A stretch of 41,252 bases of DNA from contig CAJQOL010000126.1 of NCBI GenBank assembly GCA_905479925.1, positions 1 through 41,252 of the forward strand, written 5' to 3'. The stretch comes from an uncultured Kangiellaceae bacterium (GTDB taxonomy: Bacteria; Pseudomonadota; Gammaproteobacteria; Enterobacterales; Kangiellaceae). Under the pieces are notes generated by a model, which searched no databases, was not told where the DNA came from, and saw only the letters and a program-made list of their open reading frames with translations. Positions 26,016 through 34,812 of the stretch are shown here, in pieces (within the stretch, counting starts at the first letter, position 1; the number at the start of each line of letters is the position of its first letter). Both the position numbers and the translations under genes were made by a program.

Positions 26016-27284
26016 TCAAAGAGTCCTCATGTAGGAGTTTTTTCGCCTATGAGTTGACAGCGTGAATAACATAACTAGCAGATAACCAATTGAACCGCCC
26101 CCTGAGCCTTCTACGGGGTCAACTACCTTAGGTAATAGCTGAATTGTCGATTTTCGAACCACGGGAGTGGCGCTTATACCATCACTAACAGTCACTGAAA
26201 TTTCGTATAAGCCGGTAGCATCGGATGTCGAAGGTACACCTGAAATGGTATCGGAATTATCAAATGACAACCAACCGGGTAAACCTTCAACACTGATATC
26301 TAAATCGTCGTTGTTAGCGTCACGTGCGATTATAGTTGCGCTGTAAGTTTGTTCTTGAGTCACGCTAGCGGGAAGCTCTCCAACGAAGTAGGGCGGAACT
26401 TGAGCTCCTTGCTGCATTACATCAATCCTTCGGACCCTAGAAACCTCACCTTCCGCTATCATCACGGTTAAACCATCTTCACTGATCGCTATTCCGTTTG
26501 GCTTGTTAAACTGCGCCTCCGCTGCCGGACCGTTTTGTCGACCGCTGATGCCTGTGCCTGCCCAAATCTCCAGGTTTCCTTGCATATCCATTTTTTCAAT
26601 TTGATAGGGCTCATTTCTAGTGAGGAAAAACTCTTGATTTTTGTAGATAATAAAACCATATCCTTTTCCGCCTCCATTTGAAATTAGCGAGAACTCTCCA
26701 TCAGGTGTGACCTTATATATTTGGCTATCAAAATAGTTGACTAGATAGACATTGTCTTGCTCGTCTATTGCGACGCTGGAAGCTCTTTGTACATTGTCAA
26801 TTTGAACAAATGCAGAGACTTCACCAGAAGGTGAAATTTTTGAAATTGTAGGGTTTCCTCCGTAATTCGCGACATACAAATTACCTGTCGAGTCAAAATC
26901 AATTCCTATAGGACCTTGCAATCCAGTGACCCAATTATACGAATTACCCGAAGCATCAATGCGATAAATAGTATTATCATTGTATAGCGCGATATACATG
27001 TTTTGCTGTTCATCAAATATCATTCCAGCAGGACCAGAAGAAATGGTATCAAGCAATAGACTGACTTCTTGCTCTGGCGATATTTTGTAGACCTCTCCAA
27101 ACCGATAGCTCGCCGCATAGAGATTATTGTCTTGGTCGAAAACTAAGCCATCGGACGCATCAACTTCAGCGAACAAGCTAACGTGTTCGTCCGCCCTCAC
27201 TGAACTTATGCTGACGTTGAGTAAAATTAAAATACAAAGGGAAAATGTACCCGTAAAAAAAGACTGCTTTAAACAAACTCGCAT
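26016..27284 (-). CDS. exported NHL-repeat propeller protein with Ig-like domain and GlyGly-CTERM
   Basis: A 422-aa exported protein. After a signal peptide (ends near VRADE, ~32) come six or so NHL/SMP-30-type blades (DGLVFDQDNNLYAASY, AGMIFDEQQNMYIALY, IGIDFDSTGNLYVANY, SSVAIDEQDNVYLVNY, NGIAISEDGLTVMIAE). A putative-Ig/cadherin-like domain (~305-385; GLPGWLSFDNSDTISGVP, GLYEISVTVSDG) follows, then GSGGGSIG, a hydrophobic helix and a basic end: a GlyGly-CTERM tail. It probably binds rather than catalyses. CAGG lies 7 nt before the ATG. It is translationally adjacent to the serine hydrolase. Confidence 0.85.
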   Translation of the reverse strand: MRVCLKQSFFTGTFSLCILILLNVSISSVRADEHVSLFAEVDASDGLVFDQDNNLYAASYRFGEVYKISPEQEVSLLLDTISSGPAGMIFDEQQNMYIALYNDNTIYRIDASGNSYNWVTGLQGPIGIDFDSTGNLYVANYGGNPTISKISPSGEVSAFVQIDNVQRASSVAIDEQDNVYLVNYFDSQIYKVTPDGEFSLISNGGGKGYGFIIYKNQEFFLTRNEPYQIEKMDMQGNLEIWAGTGISGRQNGPAAEAQFNKPNGIAISEDGLTVMIAEGEVSRVRRIDVMQQGAQVPPYFVGELPASVTQEQTYSATIIARDANNDDLDISVEGLPGWLSFDNSDTISGVPSTSDATGLYEISVTVSDGISATPVVRKSTIQLLPKVVDPVEGSGGGSIGYLLVMLFTLSTHRRKNSYMRTL

Positions 27285-27431
27285 TTTAGAACCTGCCTTA
27301 AAAGTGATTAAAAGTTAACGGACATGCTGTTAATTTTTTAAGCTTCAGACAATAGCTTGGTGCTTATGAAATTCTTATGATTAGTCTTATGTTTAGGTCT
27401 AGGTTGTTATCTTATTGATATATAGTGCTTT

Positions 27432-29561
27432 TTATTGCTCGGTCAATTTTACAATGGATGCTTCACTATCCACGAATAAGTCCCTCGCATAGAGGTTTCC
27501 ATCGTGAGAAATTGAAAAATGACGCCCAGTGATCACTTCCCACTCAAAAATTTGTCGTTTTTCATTGGTTTTGAAACTGTAGAAATATACGCCTTTAGCG
27601 TTAGAATTAAGATTTAGGTAGTAAATACCGTCTTTCGACACTCGCCATGCATTCCAATTGTTTGGATGAAGTTCCGGCAAAACTTGTTGGTACTCATCGG
27701 TGGATATGTTGTACTGAATCAGCCCATTGATTCCAATGTTGGTAAAATAGAGGTATTTGCCATCCAGCGATTGTTGTAAATTTCGACTGTCAGATTGAGA
27801 AATTTCACGTGATTTTTCTAGGTCGTCGTTTATCGTTAACTGCCAAATTGAGTTACGACCTTTTTGATGAACCGAATAGAATATGCTTTTATTGTCGGCG
27901 GACCAATTAGGCGCATAGGGGACTTTAGATTCTTCTTGAGGATACTCTACGAGAACCTCAAGTAGGCCTGATGACACATCGATAACATAAATAACCTCAC
28001 CGCGGGCAAATAGAATTTCTTGGTCATCCTTTGACCATCTCAGCCTTCCAAACCATTTTTCTCCAGAAAACTGAGTTAACCGTTTAATCCTTCCGTCTGG
28101 TTCTCTAAGCCATATTTGATCGTTTCCACTTCTATTCGAAACAAAAGCGATTTGGTTGCTGAGATTGGCGAACTCTGGGTTTTTGTCAATTAAGGAGGAG
28201 TTAAGCGACCACGTATCCGAAACATCTTGTTTGCTATGAATTTCAGCGACTTTAATTCCTTCTTCTGCTTGTTGCATTTGACCAATTGCAAAAATTGGAT
28301 GATTTTTACTTCGCGTAATTCCCCATAAATAGATCCCAGGCTCGTACCAGTAGCGCGTAGCCCCTGATTCGAAATTGAGTGATAATACTCTTTGAGCGTT
28401 CTGCTCGAAAAGAATGTTTTGTGGTGTACTCCCCCAACTCGCCGAACGAATTAAAGCCGGTTCTCTATGAATAACTTGATGTTTCCCCGTTTCATAATCG
28501 TACAAAATAAATTCAGTTTCCCGATAGTCTATATAAGATAATATTAAGGCTTTAGTGTCGTAAGGGGAGGTAGTGACAAAATTATTCCATGCAAATTGGT
28601 TCTCCGGAGACATCAATTGTTTGCTTTCCAGAGTGTCCAATTGTTGTTCAACTGCTTCCATGCGGCCGCTTAGCGCACTGATATAAAAAACGCTTTTATC
28701 GTCACTGGACCAGCTGATTGGAGATTGTACCTGTGAAGTACACTTGGCAATTGGTTGCTGATTAGTTATTCGAAAACTTTTGAAGTTAATGTCTCCGATC
28801 AGAATTTCACATCCGTTATCGGTCAATTTTTGAAAAGCGACCCTATTGCCGCTACTAGACCAAGTAGCTCTTGAATAGTGAGATTGCTCGTCTTTGTCCG
28901 TCAGCCCCACAGGTTGCAGAGGGGACTCAATTAATTGACCCGAGGAATCTCTTTCATTGGTTTGGCTTATTCTGAGTAAGTATAAACGACCATAACTGCT
29001 GACTTTCTCACGATGGGTATAGATTACCCATTGTCCATTAGGGGAAATAGAAGGAGTATATTCTTTTCCGGTAGCACTGGTTAAGGTTTTCACTCTAAGG
29101 GAATTAGTGCTTTTTTGTTGAGTATCATTTGCCGTAAAGAAAATACCAGAGAATAGCGAAATGGTGACTATTGCGGCAATTATTGAAATACTTAGTATAT
29201 AAGGGGATGTCTGTCTAACAGGTGGTTCACTTGAGTTTAAGTTTGAGATCAACTCTTGTTCAATGAGGTAACCTTTCTTTGGAACCGTTTTTACAACATC
29301 AGTTAAGCTAAAATTGGTTTTTAGAGCTTTCCTTAGTTCAGCGACCGCGCGATAAATAGCGCTGTCACTCACCACATTGCCATTCCAAACACTCTTTATT
29401 AGCTGTTCTCTTGAAACCGTCTCTCCCGAACGCTCACACAAATAGAGCAGTAAGGTCATTAGCCTACCTTCTATAACTATTTGTATATCCTCACGAGAAA
29501 GCCGGTTTGAACCGGGTTCAACTAAGATATCAGCGACTTTAAAGTTAAGGTTTTGGTCCAC
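27432..29561 (-). CDS. ToxR/CadC-like membrane regulator with TolB-type propeller
   Basis: A 709-aa one-component regulator. Residues ~8-100 are an OmpR/CadC winged helix (LMTLLLYLCERSGETVSREQLIKSVWNG, DSAIYRAVAELRKALK, VVKTVPKKGYLI). A single membrane helix lies at ~121-143. Residues ~155-705 are a TolB/WD40-like propeller with repeated PSISPNGQWVIYTH, ISWSSDDKSVFYIS and LRWSKDDQEILFARG blades, facing the periplasm. Such proteins couple an outside signal to promoter binding at the membrane. The start is GTG at 29561, since the wHTH begins right after it; no good ribosome site is seen. The gene lies just upstream of the NHL-protein/hydrolase pair on the same strand, which are its likely targets. 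Confidence 0.85.
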   Translation of the reverse strand: MDQNLNFKVADILVEPGSNRLSREDIQIVIEGRLMTLLLYLCERSGETVSREQLIKSVWNGNVVSDSAIYRAVAELRKALKTNFSLTDVVKTVPKKGYLIEQELISNLNSSEPPVRQTSPYILSISIIAAIVTISLFSGIFFTANDTQQKSTNSLRVKTLTSATGKEYTPSISPNGQWVIYTHREKVSSYGRLYLLRISQTNERDSSGQLIESPLQPVGLTDKDEQSHYSRATWSSSGNRVAFQKLTDNGCEILIGDINFKSFRITNQQPIAKCTSQVQSPISWSSDDKSVFYISALSGRMEAVEQQLDTLESKQLMSPENQFAWNNFVTTSPYDTKALILSYIDYRETEFILYDYETGKHQVIHREPALIRSASWGSTPQNILFEQNAQRVLSLNFESGATRYWYEPGIYLWGITRSKNHPIFAIGQMQQAEEGIKVAEIHSKQDVSDTWSLNSSLIDKNPEFANLSNQIAFVSNRSGNDQIWLREPDGRIKRLTQFSGEKWFGRLRWSKDDQEILFARGEVIYVIDVSSGLLEVLVEYPQEESKVPYAPNWSADNKSIFYSVHQKGRNSIWQLTINDDLEKSREISQSDSRNLQQSLDGKYLYFTNIGINGLIQYNISTDEYQQVLPELHPNNWNAWRVSKDGIYYLNLNSNAKGVYFYSFKTNEKRQIFEWEVITGRHFSISHDGNLYARDLFVDSEASIVKLTEQ

Positions 29562-29791
29562 TAAGGAGAGGTCCTAGTTACTTTAGGGAAACTATCCCTA
29601 TTGTCGCTCTTTAAAGACTTTATTTCACTGTTACAATGTCACAACCTAGTTGAGTTAGCCAAATTTGATGTTTCAAATGGTTTCCTAAGCTCGACTGAAT
29701 CAGTTTTATCCTACAAAAAGTCGTTTTCGCTTTAGATAGGCAAGCTTGATTATTGAGGTGGGTGTCGGCATCTGTATTCACAAACTAAGTA

Positions 29792-30709
29792 TTATTCACC
29801 CCAGGCTGGAAAGCTCATAGTCGTTAATCTACTCAGTAAAACCCTATCATCCGCTAGCTCATCATAAATTCGCTTCTTTTCTACAGCGCTCATTTGTTCG
29901 GTATTTTTCTTATTAAGCGCTTCAAGTTTTGTTTTAACAAGTTCACGTATAGACTTAGGAAGTACGCTCTTGAACACTGTTTTCAAGAGATTTGGCTGAT
30001 TAGACATGCGTTTTAAAACCTGAATTCTAGGAGCGCTTTTTAGAGAGGAAGATATATTATATTTTTCGGTTAATGAGGTATTTAGAGCACACGGTATCCC
30101 CAGAAACTGACAGATGTTTTCATAGGCTGCCAGCGGGTTGTCCCTCAGAGCTTCATACTCAAGAACTAATATCTGCTTGCGATTAAAGTATTTGTAAAAA
30201 CCATTGAGTTGTTCTCCATATCGCCCACCTTCAAGGTAGTCAAAGAATTTCAGCCACCCTTCATTCCTTCGCTTTTTTTCTAGCCCAAGAGCTTTGTTGA
30301 AGGAATGAGTTGTTTCATAACCTTCTCGTAGATTATGACTAAATTGTGAGAAAGCTCGTTTTGCTGGGTCTCGCAAGATCGCAATGAGTTTTATGTTTGG
30401 ATTATATTTATAAATACGCTGTGCCGCACCACTCGTTTGCAAGTAAATAGGAGATGCTTCTCCGCTTATTTGGCCTTTCTCAGGCTGGAATAACGCGCGG
30501 TAATCTGAAGTTTTAGTTGTGATTAGGCGTGAATAGGACGGATCAAAAGGTCCCTTCTTAGGGATAACTTCTTTGTCTTGAAAACTAAAGAAACTAGGTT
30601 CTTTGACGCTTGGTAAAAACACATCGGGGTGGGAATTCAGCCAATGCCATATTGCCGTCGTTCCAGATTTAGCCGCACCTATAATTAAAAAGTCGGGATT
30701 ATTGCTCAT
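29792..30709 (-). CDS. sulfotransferase family protein
   Basis: A 305-aa PAPS-dependent sulfotransferase of the heparan-sulfate/NodH-like type. The 5'-phosphosulfate loop is IIGAAKSGTTAIWHWLNSHP (9-28), the 3'-phosphate motif is ILRDPAKRAFSQFSHN (~110-125), and EYEALRDNPLAAYENICQFLG is the usual C-terminal block. Soluble, without signal peptide; it would sulfate a saccharide or small acceptor in the cytosol. GGAGA lies 8 nt before the ATG. No glycan genes are intact nearby, but a broken acyltransferase lies downstream, so this may be a remnant of a surface-modification locus. Confidence 0.88.
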   Translation of the reverse strand: MSNNPDFLIIGAAKSGTTAIWHWLNSHPDVFLPSVKEPSFFSFQDKEVIPKKGPFDPSYSRLITTKTSDYRALFQPEKGQISGEASPIYLQTSGAAQRIYKYNPNIKLIAILRDPAKRAFSQFSHNLREGYETTHSFNKALGLEKKRRNEGWLKFFDYLEGGRYGEQLNGFYKYFNRKQILVLEYEALRDNPLAAYENICQFLGIPCALNTSLTEKYNISSSLKSAPRIQVLKRMSNQPNLLKTVFKSVLPKSIRELVKTKLEALNKKNTEQMSAVEKKRIYDELADDRVLLSRLTTMSFPAWGE

Positions 30710-31181
30710 ATTGATTATCTCCAGAAAACTTCAAGATTCCCCACTAGATAACGTCTGAACGTTGCTAGCGCTGAATCTCTTGTTTGAGTATTAAACAGTT
30801 AAGAGTTAAGAGTTAAGAGTTAATAGGCTAAAATCGTGCCAATCTGTAATTCTAGAAATACACTGATTTATAAGGGTGTATTGCAGAAGTATAGGTATAA
30901 AAAGCAGACCTTAATGCAAAAAGCATCGCATATTGCAAAACGCGAAAAGAGAGTTCGAAAAAAAAGTGCGTTGTTATTGCCTCTTGGATTTATTTTTTAG
31001 CAGTAAAAAAATAGCCTACCTTTATTACTCGCGGACTCAATGCATCCCATTTCACACATTCAAATAAAGACTTCATAGAGATACTTATGACAATAAGTAA
31101 AGACTATTGGCTGTTAGCGATTTATGAAAAAATAACGGAATAAAATACCCGAGTAAATCGTTGAGTAGCTACGGCCGCTGA
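30710..31181. other. intergenic, contains a TTAAGAG heptamer repeat
   Basis: The sulfotransferase promoter should lie here. Three TTAAGAG units occur at about 30799-30822. No ORF with a ribosome site is seen, and no RNA gene is recognised. Confidence 0.5.
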
Positions 31182-31751
31182 ACAAAAAGGATACTTAGAA
31201 TAAGAATTATTTATCATTGTCGATTATATCTTTTGGCGTTTACGAGCGTTGTGATATTCCTTATCTATAACTTTATTGCCGATTTAACATTGGTGTTAAA
31301 GCACTGCTGGGAGGCTTCAGAGTTCTGGTTTTACAATGTTAATCTATTAAGCCCGTTTTCAATTTTTTCTATTGTTTTCGTGTTACTATTTCTTTGGGCT
31401 GGTTTCGAGCTATTTATCTTGTACAAAAAGCAGGATGTGTTGGGTAGGCAGTCCGTATTTATCTTATCTATTTTCTTATTTCTAACCTCTGTTAGTTTTA
31501 TCCATTTCAGATTGTATCAATCCTTAGAAGTTACTAGAGGAGAAGCCTATTTCTATGACGTATGGCCTAATTCGAGAGTTTTGAGACCACCCGTTTCGAT
31601 GGATGTATACGCGTCAACGATTAGCTGGAGGGATTTTCTTTATGAAGAAAGTTGTGCCAACCAATTGGATCCACATCAACTATCCTGGGAGGAAATAAAT
31701 GAGTTCTACAAGAGGTACAAGGAAAAAGTAAAGAGAGAAGATCTTGATTGA
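31182..31751 (+). CDS. orphan membrane ORF without a standard start
   Basis: The open frame runs from just after a TGA at 31179 to the stop at 31751. The first usual start is a TTG at 31233 (172 aa) with no Shine-Dalgarno. An AAAAAGGA (31184-31191) suits an initiation point near 31200-31208, where only ATA and ATT codons occur. The product has three hydrophobic helices (the first starting before the TTG) and a C-terminal acidic soluble segment (DPHQLSWEEINEFYKRYKEKV). The codons upstream of the TTG read sensibly, so the true start may have been lost by mutation. No family is recognised. Confidence 0.45.
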   Translation, partial: TKRILRIRIIYHCRLYLLAFTSVVIFLIYNFIADLTLVLKHCWEASEFWFYNVNLLSPFSIFSIVFVLLFLWAGFELFILYKKQDVLGRQSVFILSIFLFLTSVSFIHFRLYQSLEVTRGEAYFYDVWPNSRVLRPPVSMDVYASTISWRDFLYEESCANQLDPHQLSWEEINEFYKRYKEKVKREDLD

Positions 31752-31895
31752 AAGATAGTTGAGTTTAACGAGAAGGCTTTATTAGCTGATGCCAATCATA
31801 ATCCCGCTGTACTTTGCGTCATAAGCTATTACTATGTAGGATAGGATGCAATCACTCACTCTCGATAGCACGCCCTCTCACATCACTGGTATCCT

Positions 31896-32003
31896 ATGAG
31901 AACTAGAATTATTGGGCTATTATTGATGGTTCTCTCGTTTAGCTGGGTTGCAAACGCAACAGCAATATATCCAAGGAAACATTTTGGAAATCAGAAAACT
32001 TAA
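31896..32003 (+). pseudogene. 35-codon signal-peptide-only ORF, probable gene remnant
   Basis: The frame MRTRIIGLLLMVLSFSWVANA is a perfect Sec signal peptide with an ANA cleavage site, but the ORF stops 14 residues later and overlaps the start of the acyltransferase. No good ribosome site precedes it. It reads like the 5' end of an exported protein gene cut off by rearrangement. It could instead be a real micro-protein. Confidence 0.3.
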
Positions 32004-33015
32004 CGCGCTGAGAGGGCTGGCAGCTCTAATTGTTTTCTTAACTCACTTTAGCGATATAACTAATTGGCTCGGTTGAGCTTTAGGCGGCGGCTCCGGTGCA
32101 TACGGTGTGATGCTCTTTTTCATGCTTAGTGGTTTTCTGATGTCTTATCTGTATCTGGATAGGGACTTCAGTAAAGACAATGTTGGTCACTATTTTATAG
32201 CTAGAGCGGGTAGAGTTTTGCCACTATATGTGGCCGTTGTTTCTGGCTCTTTCCTTTTGTCTTTAAACGGCAATGATAGTCTATATAATATTCCAGACAT
32301 TAATTCGTTACTCGGTCATCTTCTCTTTATTTATTGGGATAGCGTGCTTTGGTCGATTCCGGCAGAAATACAATTTTATCTTATTTTTATATTATTCTGA
32401 GCGCTTGCGAGAAAGTGGGCAGGGTATATCTATCTATCGATATTAGCAGTGATGATACTGTTGTTTCTTTCAAGTTTCCCTAGAATTTCCGGTGATATTA
32501 ATGGCGTGCCATATAACGTTTTTAATGTATTAAGAACGCTACCATTCTTTTTTATAGGTGTTGTTTTTGGGATGCAGTATCGTTCCTTTAAGGTTCCCGA
32601 ATATTTGAGAAAACATGGGTTTATTTTGGCTCTACTGTTAATACCGTTAATGTACCCTGAGTTCACTCCAGTATCTACCGGTGACAAGTCTAGAATGTGG
32701 TTGAGTTATGAAGTTTTACTTGTAATGAGTACTGTTTTCTTTTGTGTTGTATTTTTAGTTCCGGATAACAATATCTTTTTGGCCAACAAGTTTGCGGACT
32801 TTATTGGCAAGATATCGTACTCCTTGTATTTATTACATATGCCCATTATTGCTCAGGTTAACCTGTTAGAGTTATCTAATGGAATGAAACTATTGCTGTC
32901 TTTCACATTAAGTGTATTAGTTGCTTACCTGTCCTACCGATATTTTGAGAGACCTTTTGCACGGTTAATTCGAAGTATAGGGCGGAACAAATCAAGCCAC
33001 TCATTGGGTGGTTAA
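31984..33015 (+). pseudogene. acyltransferase-3 family gene broken by two in-frame TGA codons
   Basis: One continuous frame from TTG 31984 (AAGGA 6 nt upstream) to TAA 33015 encodes a membrane O-acyltransferase (~343 codons): EIRKLNALRGLAALIVFLTHFS with the catalytic His, VMLFFMLSGFLMSYLYL, GRVLPLYVAVV, WSIPAEIQFYLIFILF, and the C-terminal GKISYSLYLLHMPII and YRYFERPFARLI. The frame is interrupted by TGA at 32074-32076 and 32398-32400. There is no frameshift. Other TGA codons in the window end genes normally, so general recoding is unlikely. A working member would transfer an acyl group to a surface glycan. ATG-started fragments at 32107 and 32449 are pieces of this gene. Confidence 0.8.
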
Positions 33016-33041
33016 ATTTTAGTAGTTTAGATTTTTTTTGA

Positions 33042-33073
33042 TTCGATGGAAAACAGGTTCGATGGAAAACAGG
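33042..33073. repeat. perfect 16-bp tandem duplication
   Basis: TTCGATGGAAAACAGG occurs twice head-to-tail (33042-33057 and 33058-33073), just after the broken acyltransferase. It probably arose by replication slippage. Confidence 0.9.
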
Positions 33074-33110
33074 CATTGGTAAAATTGAGTCGATAGATAG
33101 AACCATATCA

Positions 33111-33168
33111 GGAGGCGTTAAGAGTAATTGTTAAGGTTTGAGCCTTGTCATCATCTTGTTAACGCTCC
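33111..33168 (-). terminator. long-arm inverted repeat downstream of MBL gene
   Basis: GGAGGCGTTAA (33111-33121) pairs with TTAACGCTCC (33159-33168) with one bulge. A smaller AAGG/CCTT hairpin sits inside. It lies 16 bp past the stop of the MBL-fold gene on the minus strand, so a terminator or 3' stabiliser is plausible. No clear U-run is present. Confidence 0.4.
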
Positions 33169-33183
33169 TGGTGCTTTGCACTA

Positions 33184-34368
33184 TCACTTAATTTTTTGAT
33201 GCATTTCCGCTTGGATCCGCTGTTCATAATAGCTATCTTTTGGCATTTTTGGCGAAATGCCAATTATTTTTCCGTCGGTTGAAAAGTGAAACAACATATG
33301 GGAAGAATCGGTACGTCCTTTAAGTTCAAATTTTTCAGGAGACAGAGGGTTAAGCGCGAATTTAAATTTGCCTTCTTGCATTACAAACAATAGGCCCTTT
33401 TTCACACCGACTTCTAGAAGGTTACCATCACTTGCTTGATATTGACCTTCGTAAGCTTGTAAGTCATCGCTATCAATCTCATAAGTTGGACGAAATTCTA
33501 ACTCGACCAATTGTATAATATTATATTTTATCAGCTCTGGTTTTTCGCGATAGATAGGATAGATAGCTAAGGCGTTTAACAGTTCTTGGTCCGCAGTCAT
33601 GTCAGCAATGGACATGCCTTCTTTATGTTTTTTACCGACTAAGCGGGCAAAGTTGCTTAAGGTTTCGCCAGCCTGCTTCAATTCTTCACGTTGACTAAAC
33701 AAACGCAAATCTTTGTGCCCTGAAACGATCAAGGTTTTATCATTGGCCATATCATAGGCTTGGTCAAATCCATCTAAGTGACCCTGTACGCCGTGATAAC
33801 CTGTGTATACCAACTTGTTGGTACGAAAAGCATCGCCTAATAGCATCACATTACTGTTTTCTAAATAAACAATTGTTTGGGCATTATTATGTGCCAGTGT
33901 ATGACGGGCAGTAAGTACTTCACCACCAAATGACATCGAAAAATTATCATCAAACAAAATTTCTGTGGGCGCCTGGGTGTATTTAAGTGCTTTATGGGCA
34001 ATTAATTCGGCCCCTCGCTCTTTGAAATATTGATTGGCGTGAAAGTGAAAAGTGTCTGAAGCCATGTTGAAAACATGAGTGACAGATTTGCCTGTTAATT
34101 CTTTTATTTTTGTTTCCAAGCTTGGCGCCACCGGAGACATCTGCGCGGTAATTAATAGTACGCCTTTATCGCCAACAATAATCGCGCTGTTAATAAATGA
34201 CGTTTTACTCCAGGCTACAGACAGTACGTAAACCTGTTCGGTGATTTTTTCAGCGGTTATGTCATATTGCTCAATCTTTGCGGGGGCAGCCGCTAGTACT
34301 GACAGTGATTGGACTAACATCGCCCCCAATAATAACATTCGTCTTGCTTGTATAAATAGATTAGACAT
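33184..34368 (-). CDS. exported MBL-fold protein with dismantled metal site and DUF3471-like C-terminus
   Basis: A 394-aa protein. The ATG at 34368 has GAGG 6 nt upstream and starts a signal peptide (ends ~LAAAPA, 28). Residues ~35-225 follow the subclass B-type MBL fold, but the HxHxDH motif reads A103-S-D105-T-F107-H108, so two His and the Asp are lost. GVLLIDT is GVLLITA. The later ligands survive (His160, Asp179 in GDAF, His218 in SGH). Residues ~315-390 (LQAYEGQYQASDGNLLEVGVKKGLLFV) resemble the DUF3471 beta-barrel of serine hydrolases. It is probably not a normal zinc hydrolase. It is monocistronic. Confidence 0.8.
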   Translation of the reverse strand: MSNLFIQARRMLLLGAMLVQSLSVLAAAPAKIEQYDITAEKITEQVYVLSVAWSKTSFINSAIIVGDKGVLLITAQMSPVAPSLETKIKELTGKSVTHVFNMASDTFHFHANQYFKERGAELIAHKALKYTQAPTEILFDDNFSMSFGGEVLTARHTLAHNNAQTIVYLENSNVMLLGDAFRTNKLVYTGYHGVQGHLDGFDQAYDMANDKTLIVSGHKDLRLFSQREELKQAGETLSNFARLVGKKHKEGMSIADMTADQELLNALAIYPIYREKPELIKYNIIQLVELEFRPTYEIDSDDLQAYEGQYQASDGNLLEVGVKKGLLFVMQEGKFKFALNPLSPEKFELKGRTDSSHMLFHFSTDGKIIGISPKMPKDSYYEQRIQAEMHQKIK

Positions 34369-34812
34369 TTTTTTCCTCAAAGAGTTAGAAAATAGTTTAG
34401 TTTAGTTTAGTTTAGATTAAAGTAGATTAGATTAGTGCTAAAAGCCGTATTGGTGACAACACCATTTAATACCTTAGCCTATGGAAAGCATCTAATCTTC
34501 CTAGTTATTTTTAAATTTGGGTTGAGCCTGCTTAACTATTTTCAACTCACTTCTTTACGCTTCAGTTTGAAAAATTAATTCGATTCCTCAATATACAACT
34601 AAGAGAATATTAGAAAGTTGAAGCAGCAGTATCGTAAGACGAACACCTTTCCTAAAGCCGTATTCAAAACTTGAATGAATGTTGTAGAAAATTACAATTT
34701 AGGTCATTACGAAATTAATCGTTCCTAGCCCCGTTATTGAAACAACGGGGTACTAGGAGCTTACAAAAAGATAAATCATTCAATACAAGCTCATTTCCAT
34801 TGAGCGACAAAC
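34369..34812. other. intergenic region with TTTAG microrepeat and stem-loop
   Basis: A TAGTTTAGTTTAGTTTAG run followed by GATTAG units lies at about 34393-34435, upstream of the MBL gene. The strong stem-loop listed at 34724-34757 is near the other end. I found no coding frame. Confidence 0.5.
34724..34757 (-). terminator. two-tier stem-loop downstream of the M1 peptidase gene
   Basis: CCCCGTT (34729-34735) pairs with AACGGGG (34744-34750). After a 2-nt bulge on one side, the outer CCTAG (34724-34728) pairs with CTAGG (34753-34757). This makes a 12-bp stem 56 bp past the stop at 34813. There is no U-run, so it may be a Rho-assisted terminator or mRNA-end stabiliser. Confidence 0.5.

Noticed and set aside
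30799-30822. TTAAGAG heptamer run as a CRISPR or iteron
   Set aside because: It has only three short units without spacers or a rep gene, so it is a simple repeat.
31984-33015. UGA recoding (Trp or selenocysteine) in the acyltransferase
   Set aside because: TGA acts as a normal stop in other genes here, the family has no known selenocysteine, and I saw no SECIS-like hairpin after either codon. Nonsense mutation is simpler.
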